This document shows positions 34,729 through 42,583 of a DNA stretch of 64,000 nt, one piece after another; the stretch's first letter is position 1; each line of letters begins with the position of its first letter. The translations under genes and the position numbers were made by a program. Source of the stretch: SIRX01 sp965214475 (GTDB lineage: Bacteria > Actinomycetota > Rubrobacteria > Rubrobacterales > Rubrobacteraceae); contig OZ243953.1 in the NCBI GenBank assembly GCA_965214475.1, positions 310,001-374,000 on the forward strand. The letters are read 5' to 3'. The notes below the pieces were generated by a model. The model was not told the DNA's origin, made no database searches, and saw only the letters and a program-made list of their open reading frames with translations.

Positions 34729-36363
34729 ATGAGCTTAGAGAAAAAACTTGCCGAGATCGTGCAGGAAGCGGCCCGCGTGTCGTACGGCGTCGAGCTGGAA
34801 GAGGTCCACGTCGAACGCCCGAACGAACCCTCGCACGGGGACTTTGCGACGAACGTGGCCCTGGTAAACGCGCGGGTTTTCCGTCGAAACCCTCGCGAAG
34901 TAGCCGGCAACCTGGCCGACCTCGACGCTTCTTTCATCGAAAAGGCGGAAGTCGCGGGTCCCGGGTTTGTCAATTTCTGGCTTACCGAGGAGACTTTGTG
35001 GGGAGAGATACAGTCCCTCTTGCAGAGCGGGGAGAGCTACGGTCGCCGAGAGACTTCCGGGAAGCCGATTTTGTTGGAGTACGTGAGCGTAAACCCGACC
35101 GGACCGATGACCGTGGCCCACGGTCGGCACGCGGCCTACGGAGATTCGCTGTCCCGGATACTGCAGGCTGCAGGTTATCCTGTCTCCACTGAGTATTACT
35201 TCAATGACGGAGGAAACCAGATCCGGCTGCTCGCAGAGTCCGTCGTCCGTCAGTACGCAGAGCTTCATGACGAAACCTGGCCCGTCTCAGACCCGGACGC
35301 CCTCTACCGTGGCGAGTACATCAAGGAAATAGCCCAGACGTTCTCTGAAGAACGGAGCGCAACTTACCTCAACATGGACCGCGAAAAGACTCTACAGGAG
35401 ATCAGCGCTTTCGCCACCCGCTCGTGTATGGATGATATCGAGAAGACTTTGGGCCGGGCGCGGACAACCTTCGACAACTATTTCAACGAAAAGAGCCTCT
35501 ACGACTCCGGTGCTATAGAAGCCCTGATCGAGGAACTGAGAACTGCCGGGCACGTCTACGAACACGAAGGTGCGCTGTGGTTGGAAACCACTAAGTTTGG
35601 CGACGATAAGGATCGGGTGCTGGTAAAGAGCGACGGCTCCTACACCTACATGGCCCCGGACATCGCCTATCACCGGGATAAACACGAAAGGGGTTTCGGA
35701 ACGGCGGTGGACGTTCTGGGTGCGGATCATGCCGGATACCCGCCGCGCATCCGGGCCGGGCTCGCGGCGCTTGGCATACCGGAGGACTTCTTGGACGTGG
35801 AGTTGGTCCGGCTGGTAAAGCTAGTGCGTGAAGGGGAGCAAGTCAAAGTCAGCAAGCGGGCCGGAACCTTCGTCACTTTTGACGAGCTTATGGACGAGGT
35901 GGGGGTGGACGTAGCCCGCTATTTCTACGTCCGGTCCTCACATAAAACCGAGATGAACTTCGACCTGGACCTCGCCATACAGCAGTCCGACGAGAACCCT
36001 GTCTTCTACGTCCAGTACGCCCACGCCCGGATAGCCAGCATCTTCGAGCGGGCCGGCGAAAGCCCCGAAGGTTCCGGAAGTTTTCTATTCGGCGACCTCG
36101 CCACTGAGGAGCGGGCGCTGGTATTGGAGTTGTTGGACTTCGGCCGCGTGGTGAGCAACGCCGCTGCCCGTCGTGAGGTACACCCGCTACCTACCTACCT
36201 GGAGACCTTGGCGACCCGCTTCCATCAGTTCTACACGATCCACCGGGTGCTGGTCGACGACGAAGCGGTGCGGGCCCGGAGGCTCGCGCTCTGCGCCGCC
36301 ACCAAGACCGTGCTCAAGTCCGGCCTGAACCTATTGGGGGTCGAAGCACCCGAGAAAATGTGA
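34729..36363 (+). CDS. argS: Arginyl-tRNA synthetase
   Basis: A 544-residue class I synthetase. The Add-1 N-domain (EVHVERPNEPSHGDFATNVA) is present and the KMSKS-like loop is KVSKRAGTFVTFDEL. The usual H-x-G-H element is degenerate: the sequence is NPTGPMTVAHGRHAAYGD, with Thr in place of the first His. DALR-type anticodon-binding helices fill the C-terminal 130 residues (SHKTEMNFDLDLA, YVQYAHARIASI). It charges tRNA-Arg with arginine using ATP. It lies directly behind the DUF3006 gene. Confidence 0.95.
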   Translation: MSLEKKLAEIVQEAARVSYGVELEEVHVERPNEPSHGDFATNVALVNARVFRRNPREVAGNLADLDASFIEKAEVAGPGFVNFWLTEETLWGEIQSLLQSGESYGRRETSGKPILLEYVSVNPTGPMTVAHGRHAAYGDSLSRILQAAGYPVSTEYYFNDGGNQIRLLAESVVRQYAELHDETWPVSDPDALYRGEYIKEIAQTFSEERSATYLNMDREKTLQEISAFATRSCMDDIEKTLGRARTTFDNYFNEKSLYDSGAIEALIEELRTAGHVYEHEGALWLETTKFGDDKDRVLVKSDGSYTYMAPDIAYHRDKHERGFGTAVDVLGADHAGYPPRIRAGLAALGIPEDFLDVELVRLVKLVREGEQVKVSKRAGTFVTFDELMDEVGVDVARYFYVRSSHKTEMNFDLDLAIQQSDENPVFYVQYAHARIASIFERAGESPEGSGSFLFGDLATEERALVLELLDFGRVVSNAAARREVHPLPTYLETLATRFHQFYTIHRVLVDDEAVRARRLALCAATKTVLKSGLNLLGVEAPEKM

Positions 36364-36444
36364 GGCTCTGTCTTCGGCGGAACCGTAAACGCCTCTGGTA
36401 TACTGCTTATGGTGTTTTCAGCGTTCTAGCGCATTGGGGAGAAC

Positions 36445-37257
36445 ATGAGTACGCACGACCGATTGACGATCTGTCAGATCAGCGATATTCATTGTGGCAA
36501 CAACCCGTTTTTTATCCCGGACTTACTGGAACGCACTATTCTGGAAATCAACGACCTGAACCCTACGGCAGTCGTGATGTCTGGCGACCTTACCGCAGCG
36601 GGGTACAAGCAGGAGTTCGAGACGGCGGCCGAGTATCTGGGACAACTCCAGTGTGAGCACGTCATGGTGATCCCCGGCAACCACGACTCGCGCAACGTGG
36701 GCTACCTTCACTTTGAGCGACTCTTCGGGGAGCGGCACTCGGTTATAGACTTCGAAGATGCGGTAATGGTTGGGGTAGACTCATCCGAGCCGGACCTGAA
36801 CGATGGACGGATCGGACGCGAGCACTACGATTTTATTCGCGAAGGCTTTAAAGAAGCGGGAGATAAGCTCAAGATCTTCGTCGTCCACCATCACCTCATG
36901 CCGATACCCGGCACGGGCCGGGAGCGCAACATTATCTTCGACGCGGGCGACGTGCTGGAGCTTCTGGATGAAGTCGGGGTGAATATGGTGCTCTCGGGGC
37001 ACAAGCACGTGCCGTACTCCTGGAAGCTGGAAGACATGTTCCTGGTGAACGCCGGAACGGCTTCCACTACGCGCTTACGCGGAAACACCCGTCCCTGCTA
37101 CAACATTATCGAAATCGAGGACGGTCGCGTCCAGGTCTTCCGCAAATACCCGTTCAAACAGCGCGAGCTCACAGTGGACTTCAATTCTGAAACCCAGGAG
37201 TACACACATCGCGAAGAAAAAATAGACGCCACGGTCGGTGTCCCCGACGACCAGTAA
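36445..37257 (+). CDS. Metallophosphoesterase (class III PDE-like)
   Basis: A 270-residue calcineurin-like phosphoesterase with all metal motifs in order: ISDIHCG, MSGDLTAAG, PGNHDSRN, VVHHHLMP and LSGHKHVP. The pattern is that of the CpdA-type cyclic nucleotide phosphodiesterases. Its last 20 bases overlap the start of the cyclic 2,3-diphosphoglycerate synthetase gene, implying co-translation. In that setting a phosphodiesterase that opens the cyclic diphosphate, or acts on a related phosphoester, is an attractive but untested role. GGGGAGAAC precedes the ATG; a TATACT hexamer lies 41 bases upstream. Confidence 0.88.
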   Translation: MSTHDRLTICQISDIHCGNNPFFIPDLLERTILEINDLNPTAVVMSGDLTAAGYKQEFETAAEYLGQLQCEHVMVIPGNHDSRNVGYLHFERLFGERHSVIDFEDAVMVGVDSSEPDLNDGRIGREHYDFIREGFKEAGDKLKIFVVHHHLMPIPGTGRERNIIFDAGDVLELLDEVGVNMVLSGHKHVPYSWKLEDMFLVNAGTASTTRLRGNTRPCYNIIEIEDGRVQVFRKYPFKQRELTVDFNSETQEYTHREEKIDATVGVPDDQ

Positions 37258-38578
37258 GAGCTTGCGCGCGCTGTTCCTGATCGACGGTGAACACTACCCG
37301 CCCGTCGTACTAGACGCCATGCGGAGAGTCCGTGAAAATTTCGGTTTCGAAGGAATCGCTGCAACTTTTCTTGGCGGCACGGAGAAACTAAAAGAGGGGA
37401 CCGACTACGGGATGCCCCTCGTAAAAGCCGACTCACCCATCGCGGCGGTCGAGAAAGCTCTTGGCGAACACGAGGTAGACGTGGTGGTGGATCTTTCGGA
37501 CGAGCCGGTGATCGGCTACCGGGAACGGATGCGGATAGCGTCGCTGGTTCTGGCGACGGGCGCCCGTTACGTTGGCAGTGATTTCGAACTGAGACCTACA
37601 GAACTGCACGACATCTCGGAGAAGTCTTCTCTCGCGGTCATCGGGACGGGAAAGAGGGTCGGGAAGACGGCTATATCCGGTTATCTGGCGCGGCTTCTGG
37701 CGCGAGAGGGCTTTGACCCCGGAGTCGTTTCAATGGGTCGCGGGGGTCCGCCGGAGCCGGAGGTGATCGAAGGCCACAACCTCACCGTCGGCAGTGACTA
37801 CCTTCTGCAAGCCCTGGAGCGCGGGGCGCATGCCGCTAGTGACTACTACGAGACGGCGGCCTTGAGCCGCGTTACGACCGTGGGATGCCGCCGCTGCGGC
37901 GGGGGACTGTCCGGTGAACCGTTTGTCTCGAACGTGCTCGAAGGTGCGAGGATCGCCAACGGGCTCGATACCGGCATCACGGTGTTTGATGGTTCCGGGG
38001 CTGCCACACCACCGGTTGCCGTGGACCGCCGAATACTCGTGGCGGGCGCGAACCAGGACCCGGAATATATCACCGGCTTTCTCGGAGCCTATCGTGTCTT
38101 GATCTCCGACCTCCTACTCCTGACCATGAGCGAGGAGCCGATGGCGGATGAGAAGAAGGTCCGGGATATTGTCGAGGCCGTACGGAAACTAAAGCCTGAA
38201 ATAGAGGTGATCCCCACGGTCTTTCGTCCCCGGCCCGTGGGTGAGATAAAAGGATTGCGCGTAGCGTACGTCTCGACAGCCCCGCCGCAAATACTAGCGA
38301 AATTGTCTGAGCACCTGGAGCAACGCTACGGGTGTGAGGTCGTAGGCGCTTCGGGCAATCTGTCTGACCGGCGGCGGCTGGCTGAAGACCTGGATGGTAT
38401 GGAGGGTGCGGAAGCGTATCTGACGGAGATAAAAGCGGCGGCGGTAGATGTCGTAACCCGCCGTGGCTATAGGGAGGGCAAGCCGGTCTTCTATTGCGAC
38501 AACGACCCGATGGGCGACGGGCTTGATGAGGCATTGCTGTGGCTAGCACGGAGAGCGACCGCCGGTAGTGGTGGTTAA
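37238..38578 (+). CDS. cpgS: Cyclic 2,3-diphosphoglycerate synthetase
   Basis: A 446-residue protein matching the cDPGS family, which uses ATP to cyclise 2,3-diphosphoglycerate; the product is best known as a thermoprotectant and phosphate store in methanogens. SLRALFLIDGEHYPPVVLDA opens it; the P-loop is GTGKRVGKTAISGYLARLLA (about residues 135-155); VSMGRGGPPEPEVI and FDGSGAATPPVAVDR follow; VFYCDNDPMGDGLDEALL is near the end. The GTG at 37238 overlaps the metallophosphoesterase gene by 20 bases. A 2-phosphoglycerate kinase to make the precursor is not seen in the window. Confidence 0.85.
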   Translation: MSPTTSKSLRALFLIDGEHYPPVVLDAMRRVRENFGFEGIAATFLGGTEKLKEGTDYGMPLVKADSPIAAVEKALGEHEVDVVVDLSDEPVIGYRERMRIASLVLATGARYVGSDFELRPTELHDISEKSSLAVIGTGKRVGKTAISGYLARLLAREGFDPGVVSMGRGGPPEPEVIEGHNLTVGSDYLLQALERGAHAASDYYETAALSRVTTVGCRRCGGGLSGEPFVSNVLEGARIANGLDTGITVFDGSGAATPPVAVDRRILVAGANQDPEYITGFLGAYRVLISDLLLLTMSEEPMADEKKVRDIVEAVRKLKPEIEVIPTVFRPRPVGEIKGLRVAYVSTAPPQILAKLSEHLEQRYGCEVVGASGNLSDRRRLAEDLDGMEGAEAYLTEIKAAAVDVVTRRGYREGKPVFYCDNDPMGDGLDEALLWLARRATAGSGG

Positions 38579-38594
38579 GCTGATGTCGCTGTTA

Positions 38595-38600
38595 TATAAT
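38595..38600 (+). promoter_or_regulatory. -10 element for the GlpX-like gene
   Basis: TATAAT sits 17 bases after cpgS stops. The -35 region at 17 bases (TGGTTA, inside the cpgS 3' end) is weak. A GGCGGG-TT-CCCGCC mini-hairpin follows at about 38617-38630. It gives the GlpX-like gene a leader of about 110 bases. Confidence 0.4.
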
Positions 38601-38663
38601 CTCTATTCGTGAAGGCGGGTTCCCGCCGCAAGCGCAGAAGCGCATCACACCGTTCCTACAAAG

Positions 38664-38702
38664 CTCCCACCGAGAATCTAGATCGTCTAGTGGTGTTGGG
38701 AG
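38664..38702 (+). promoter_or_regulatory. Leader hairpin abutting the ribosome site
   Basis: CTCCCA at 38664-38669 pairs with TGGGAG at 38697-38702, and CTAGA with TCTAG inside (three-base loop). The 3' arm ends one base before the GGGAGG ribosome site of the GlpX-like gene, so the structure could modulate access. No known riboswitch class is recognised. Confidence 0.35.
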
Positions 38703-38716
38703 AGGGAGGTTGGTGA

Positions 38717-39751
38717 TTGTCTATTAGTTCGTCCGAACCTCAGCCGGATTCCGTAGCGCAGACGGCTATCGAATACACTGCTGTTACCGAGCGGGTAGCG
38801 TTGGGCGTTGGGCGTCTTGAAGGTTCCGGTGCCCCGGAGAAAGCGTACACTCTCGCCACGGAGATTTTCCGCGAGGAGCTCGAAAAGGTTTCCGCTACCG
38901 GCGAGGTGGCGATCCTCCGTGAAGAGCGCCTGGATGAAAGCGGACAGGTACGCCGGCTCAAGACGCACCCGGAAATTCTGAGCGTTGGAGACAAGCTCGG
39001 TGACGGAGCGCCGGAGGTAGACCTCGCGGTCGAACCGGTAGAGGGTTTACAGCTCCTCATAAAAGGTCAGGAAGGTTCCATATCCGCGCTGGCGGTCGCC
39101 CCAAACGGGAGTATGTTGCGAACGCCGGATATGTACATGCGGAAGTTGATCGTGGGTCCCAGGGCGAAAGGGAAGATAGACATCGATGCCCCGGTCGCCG
39201 ACAACATAGAGGCCATAGCGGAGGCGGTGGAGCGCCGGCCTTCGGAGATAACCGTCGCCGTACTAGACCGGGAGCGGCACGAGGATCTTATCGATCAGAT
39301 TCGCCAGACCGGCGCCCGCATCCAGATCCGGGCCGAAGGAGACCTTACGCCGGCGATCGCCGTGGGCCTGCGCGGCTCGGAACTACACGCGGTGATCGGC
39401 ATCGGTGGCGCGCCGGAAGGCATCCTGGCGGCTGCGGCGGTAAAATGCCTCGGCGGGGAGATGCAGGCGACCATGTGGCCCACCCAAAGGTCTCAGGTAG
39501 AGAAGCTAAAGGAAGATGGCCTGGAAGACCCGGAACGAAAACTTACGCTAGACGACCTCGTGCGTGGGGAAGATGTGATCTTCGCGGCGACCGGCATTAC
39601 TCCGGGGGAGACGCTAAACGGCGTGCGATACTTCAGGGGCGGCGGAAGGACACACTCTGTAGTTATGTGTACGGAACCGCGTATGATAAGATTTGTAGAT
39701 ACCATCCACGCGCTCGAACCGGGCGCCGGTATTCAAGGATTCCAACTCTAA
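38717..39751 (+). CDS. GlpX-like protein lacking key catalytic residues
   Basis: It aligns with class II fructose-1,6-bisphosphatase (GlpX) over 344 residues; TPDMYMRKLIVGPRAKG, IGIGGAPEGILAAAAVKCLGG and VIFAATGITPGETLNGV are unmistakable. The N-terminal catalytic half differs, however. GlpX's GRGDKNTAD (Lys/Asp) is replaced by VGRLEGSGAPEKA; the GEGEIDEAPM metal block is replaced by an insert reading LREERLDESGQVRR; and VDPxEGT becomes VEPVEGL. Glu in PEG is kept. FBPase activity is therefore doubtful. The TTG start is supported by GGGAGG seven bases upstream. Its place directly after cpgS is suggestive. Confidence 0.82.
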   Translation: MSISSSEPQPDSVAQTAIEYTAVTERVALGVGRLEGSGAPEKAYTLATEIFREELEKVSATGEVAILREERLDESGQVRRLKTHPEILSVGDKLGDGAPEVDLAVEPVEGLQLLIKGQEGSISALAVAPNGSMLRTPDMYMRKLIVGPRAKGKIDIDAPVADNIEAIAEAVERRPSEITVAVLDRERHEDLIDQIRQTGARIQIRAEGDLTPAIAVGLRGSELHAVIGIGGAPEGILAAAAVKCLGGEMQATMWPTQRSQVEKLKEDGLEDPERKLTLDDLVRGEDVIFAATGITPGETLNGVRYFRGGGRTHSVVMCTEPRMIRFVDTIHALEPGAGIQGFQL

Positions 39752-39771
39752 ACAGCAACCAGCGGAAAATA

Positions 39772-39800
39772 TTGACGAACTTCGACGAACGATTTCTCAT
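39772..39800 (+). promoter_or_regulatory. Possible promoter of rho
   Basis: TTGACG at 39772-39777 and TCTCAT at 39795-39800, spaced 17 bases. The spacer includes a tandem repeat (GACGAAC twice). The -10 box matches consensus at only four of six positions. Confidence 0.4.
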
Positions 39801-39825
39801 CGTAATAAAGGAAAGGTAGAACGGC

Positions 39826-41343
39826 ATGACCGAACTAGCCACTCTCGAACGCAAACGCCTGAGTGACCTACACCAGATCGCCTCTCAACTCGGCATCGAA
39901 CAGTACCGCCGGTACCGTAAGAACGAGCTGGCCGAGATGATTTACAAGGTAGCCACCGAGCAGGCCGCAGGCCAACAGGCCAGCCGCGAAGAAGCCAGCT
40001 TCAGCCCAGCCCCAACCAACGGCGCTGCTGAGGCTCTCACCACCAACGGGGCCAGCACTCCGCAGGAGACCATTACACAGGCCCCGGTAGATGGCTTCGG
40101 GGAAGCCGACACAACGGTAGTCGCGCAACCCGAAGAAATCGAGCAGCGCCGCGAACAGCGCAAGCCCAATAAAGAGCGTCAGGATCGTCAGCGCGACCGG
40201 GGCGGTCAGAAAGGTGGCGACGACTCTGACGGCCCGAAGCAGAGCGGCATCCTCGACGTGCTGCCCGACGGGTTCGGTTTCTTGCGGACCGGCGGCTACA
40301 GTCAGGGTAAGAACGACGTCTACGTCTCTACCTCCCAGATAAAGCGCTTCAATCTGCGCCGGGGAGATGAGATCGTCGGGCAGATACGCCCGGCCCGCGA
40401 CGGCGAGAAGTACCCGGCGCTCGTTCGCATAGAGATGGTAAATGACCAGGAGCCCCAGAAGGGTCGCAAGCGTCAGAACTTCGATGATTTAACCCCGCTG
40501 TATCCGTCGGAACGGCTACGGCTGGAGTGGAAGCCAAACGACATAGCGCCCAGGGTTATAGACCTGGTAGCGCCTATCGGCAAGGGACAGCGAGGTCTGA
40601 TCGTCTCGCCACCGAAGGCCGGTAAGACCACCATCTTGCAGCAGACGGCCCAGTCCATCGCCGCCAACTATCCGGAGGTCAAACTCTTCGTACTGCTGGC
40701 CGACGAAAGACCGGAAGAAGTTACCGACTGGCAGCGCAGCGTCCCCGAGGCCGAGGTGGTCGCCTCGACCTTCGATCAGCCGGCCGACAATCATATAGCC
40801 GTCGCCGAACTGGTGCTGGAACGGGTCAAGCGGCTGGTCGAAGACGGTGAGGACGTGGTCGTCTTGATGGACGGCATAACGCGCCTCTCGCGGGCTTACA
40901 ACCTCGCCGCTCCCGCGTCGGGGCGTATTCTCTCCGGCGGTGTTGACTCCGCAGCGCTCTATCCGCCCAAGAAGTTCTTCGGGGCGGCGCGTAATATCGA
41001 ATTCGGCGGTTCTTTCACGGTGCTGGCTACCGCGCTGGTCGAGACCGGCAGCCGGATGGACGAGGTCATCTTCGAGGAGTTCAAGGGTACGGGCAATATG
41101 GAGCTCAGACTTGACCGGAAGTTGGCGAACAAGCGGATCTACCCGGCTATCAACATCGAAGACTCCGGCACCCGCAAGGAAGAGCTTCTCATGGAGCCCG
41201 GCGAGTCGCAGCGGGTCTGGCAGGTCCGCAGCATCTTGAACGCCCTGGATTCCAGCCAGAAAGTGGAACTTCTGATCACCAAGCTCAAAGAGACCCGGAC
41301 AAACTCCGAGTTCCTCCGAGAACTGCAGCGTGTGCGGGCGTAG
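39826..41343 (+). CDS. rho: Transcription termination factor Rho
   Basis: A 505-residue hexameric RNA helicase. Rho_N-type helices (SDLHQIASQLGIEQYRRYRK) are followed by a Gln/Glu/Arg-rich linker of about 80 residues, an RNA-binding cold-shock domain (GILDVLPDGFGFLRTGGYSQ) and the RecA-like motor. The motor contains GLIVSPPKAGKTTILQQTA as Walker A, VVVLMDGITRLSRAYN as Walker B and the R-loop FKGTGNMELRLDRKL. The basic, low-complexity linker is typical of actinobacterial Rho. The gene is followed by its own intrinsic terminator. Confidence 0.97.
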   Translation: MTELATLERKRLSDLHQIASQLGIEQYRRYRKNELAEMIYKVATEQAAGQQASREEASFSPAPTNGAAEALTTNGASTPQETITQAPVDGFGEADTTVVAQPEEIEQRREQRKPNKERQDRQRDRGGQKGGDDSDGPKQSGILDVLPDGFGFLRTGGYSQGKNDVYVSTSQIKRFNLRRGDEIVGQIRPARDGEKYPALVRIEMVNDQEPQKGRKRQNFDDLTPLYPSERLRLEWKPNDIAPRVIDLVAPIGKGQRGLIVSPPKAGKTTILQQTAQSIAANYPEVKLFVLLADERPEEVTDWQRSVPEAEVVASTFDQPADNHIAVAELVLERVKRLVEDGEDVVVLMDGITRLSRAYNLAAPASGRILSGGVDSAALYPPKKFFGAARNIEFGGSFTVLATALVETGSRMDEVIFEEFKGTGNMELRLDRKLANKRIYPAINIEDSGTRKEELLMEPGESQRVWQVRSILNALDSSQKVELLITKLKETRTNSEFLRELQRVRA

Positions 41344-41352
41344 CCTGATTTT

Positions 41353-41392
41353 ACGGCAGCCGGACACAACATAACCCGGTTGCCGTTTCTTT
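41353..41392 (+). terminator. Intrinsic terminator after rho
   Basis: ACGGCAGCCGG and CCGGTTGCCGT pair over 11 bases with one G-U, an 11-12-base loop, then TTTCTTT. It lies ten bases past the rho stop and separates it from rpmE. Confidence 0.8.
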
Positions 41393-41418
41393 ACTGGACA
41401 GACGTAATAAACTATGAG
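41391..41418 (+). promoter_or_regulatory. Likely promoter of rpmE
   Basis: TTACTG at 41391-41396 and TATGAG at 41413-41418, spaced 16 bases, between the rho terminator and rpmE. The boxes are moderate matches. Confidence 0.45.
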
Positions 41419-41446
41419 AAGGCTATAAAAAGAGACGGAGGCTTTT

Positions 41447-41659
41447 GTGAAAACTGAGATACACCCCGAGTACACGACGACGCTCGTGCGCTGCATGTGC
41501 GGCAACGAGTTTGAGACCCGCTCTACGGCGGGCGACTCCATCACGGTGGACGTTTGCTCCGTGTGCCACCCCTTCTATACGGGCAAGCAGCGGATCGTAG
41601 ACTCCGGCGGTAGGGTGCAGCGGTTCGAGAACCGTCGGCGCGCCCGTCAACAACAGTAA
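41447..41659 (+). CDS. rpmE: 50S ribosomal protein L31, zinc-binding form
   Basis: A 70-residue L31 of the zinc-binding (C+) type: Cys in RCMCGNEF and in VCSVCHPFYTGKQ, preceded by MKTEIHPEYTTTL. It occupies the usual place after rho and before the DUF1385 gene. GGAGG precedes the GTG start. L31 bridges the two ribosomal subunits. Confidence 0.96.
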   Translation: MKTEIHPEYTTTLVRCMCGNEFETRSTAGDSITVDVCSVCHPFYTGKQRIVDSGGRVQRFENRRRARQQQ

Positions 41660-41668
41660 GCTAGCTAT

Positions 41669-42583
41669 ATGAGGGTCGGAGGACAGGCCATAATGGAGGG
41701 CGTTTTAATGCGCTCTCCAAACTTCTGGGCGATGGCGGTCCGTACGCCTGCTGGGGATACTGACATAAAGGCGGAGCCGTTCCGCTCCGTCACGCGCAAG
41801 AGCAAGCTGTTCCGGTTGCCGATATTGCGCGGCTTTCTCTCGCTCGCCGAGACCTTATGGCTCGGCATGAAAGCGTTGACCCTCTCGACCAACATTGCCC
41901 TTGGTGAGGAAGAAGAACTCTCTAAAAAAGAGATCGCGCTAACGCTCCTGTTTGGCCTCGGCCTGGCGCTCGTGCTGTTCCTCGCCGCGCCGGTTCTCGG
42001 AACGAAAGGGCTCGGGGCATTGCTGGGGAGCAGCATAGAAAACCCGGTTGTCTTCAACCTCGTAGAAGGCACATTGCGGATCGCGATTTTTATCGCCTAC
42101 ATCGTGATCATCACCGCCGTCAGTAGCGACATCAAGCGGTTCTTTGGCTACCACGGGGCGGAGCATAAGGCGATAAAAGTTTACGAACGGGGCGAAGAAA
42201 TGATCCCCGAGAATTCCCACAAGCTCGACACGAGCCACGTCCGTTGCGGGACGAGCTTCGTGCTCTACGTGTTGGTGATGAGTATTTTGGTTTTCTCTCT
42301 ACTCGGGGTCGAAGGTTGGCTGTACATGATCGTCAGCCGAATAGTCGTTATTCCGCTCGTGGCCGGTATAGCGTTTGAGTTCATTATGTGGAGCGCCAAG
42401 AATCAGACTAACTCTATAGTAAAGGTTCTAGTTTGGCCGGGATTGATGATGCAGAAGCTAACTACTCGTGAGCCATCGGATGAGATGGTAGAAGTTGCGA
42501 TGGCTTCGCTAAAGAAGGTCCTTACAATGGAAGAAGAGTCTAGTTTGGAGCCGAACGAGGCGACGAACAAGCTGGTGATCTGA
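41669..42583 (+). CDS. DUF1385 (YqhQ-like) membrane protein
   Basis: A 304-residue protein of the DUF1385 family. VGGQAIMEGVLMRSPNFWAM is the hallmark N-terminus, then four to five membrane helices between about residues 90 and 250 and the conserved loop FFGYHGAEHKAIKVYERG, likely metal-binding. The function is unknown, but the gene is nearly always beside prfA in Gram-positives. It starts nine bases after rpmE and overlaps prfA by one base. Confidence 0.9.
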   Translation: MRVGGQAIMEGVLMRSPNFWAMAVRTPAGDTDIKAEPFRSVTRKSKLFRLPILRGFLSLAETLWLGMKALTLSTNIALGEEEELSKKEIALTLLFGLGLALVLFLAAPVLGTKGLGALLGSSIENPVVFNLVEGTLRIAIFIAYIVIITAVSSDIKRFFGYHGAEHKAIKVYERGEEMIPENSHKLDTSHVRCGTSFVLYVLVMSILVFSLLGVEGWLYMIVSRIVVIPLVAGIAFEFIMWSAKNQTNSIVKVLVWPGLMMQKLTTREPSDEMVEVAMASLKKVLTMEEESSLEPNEATNKLVI

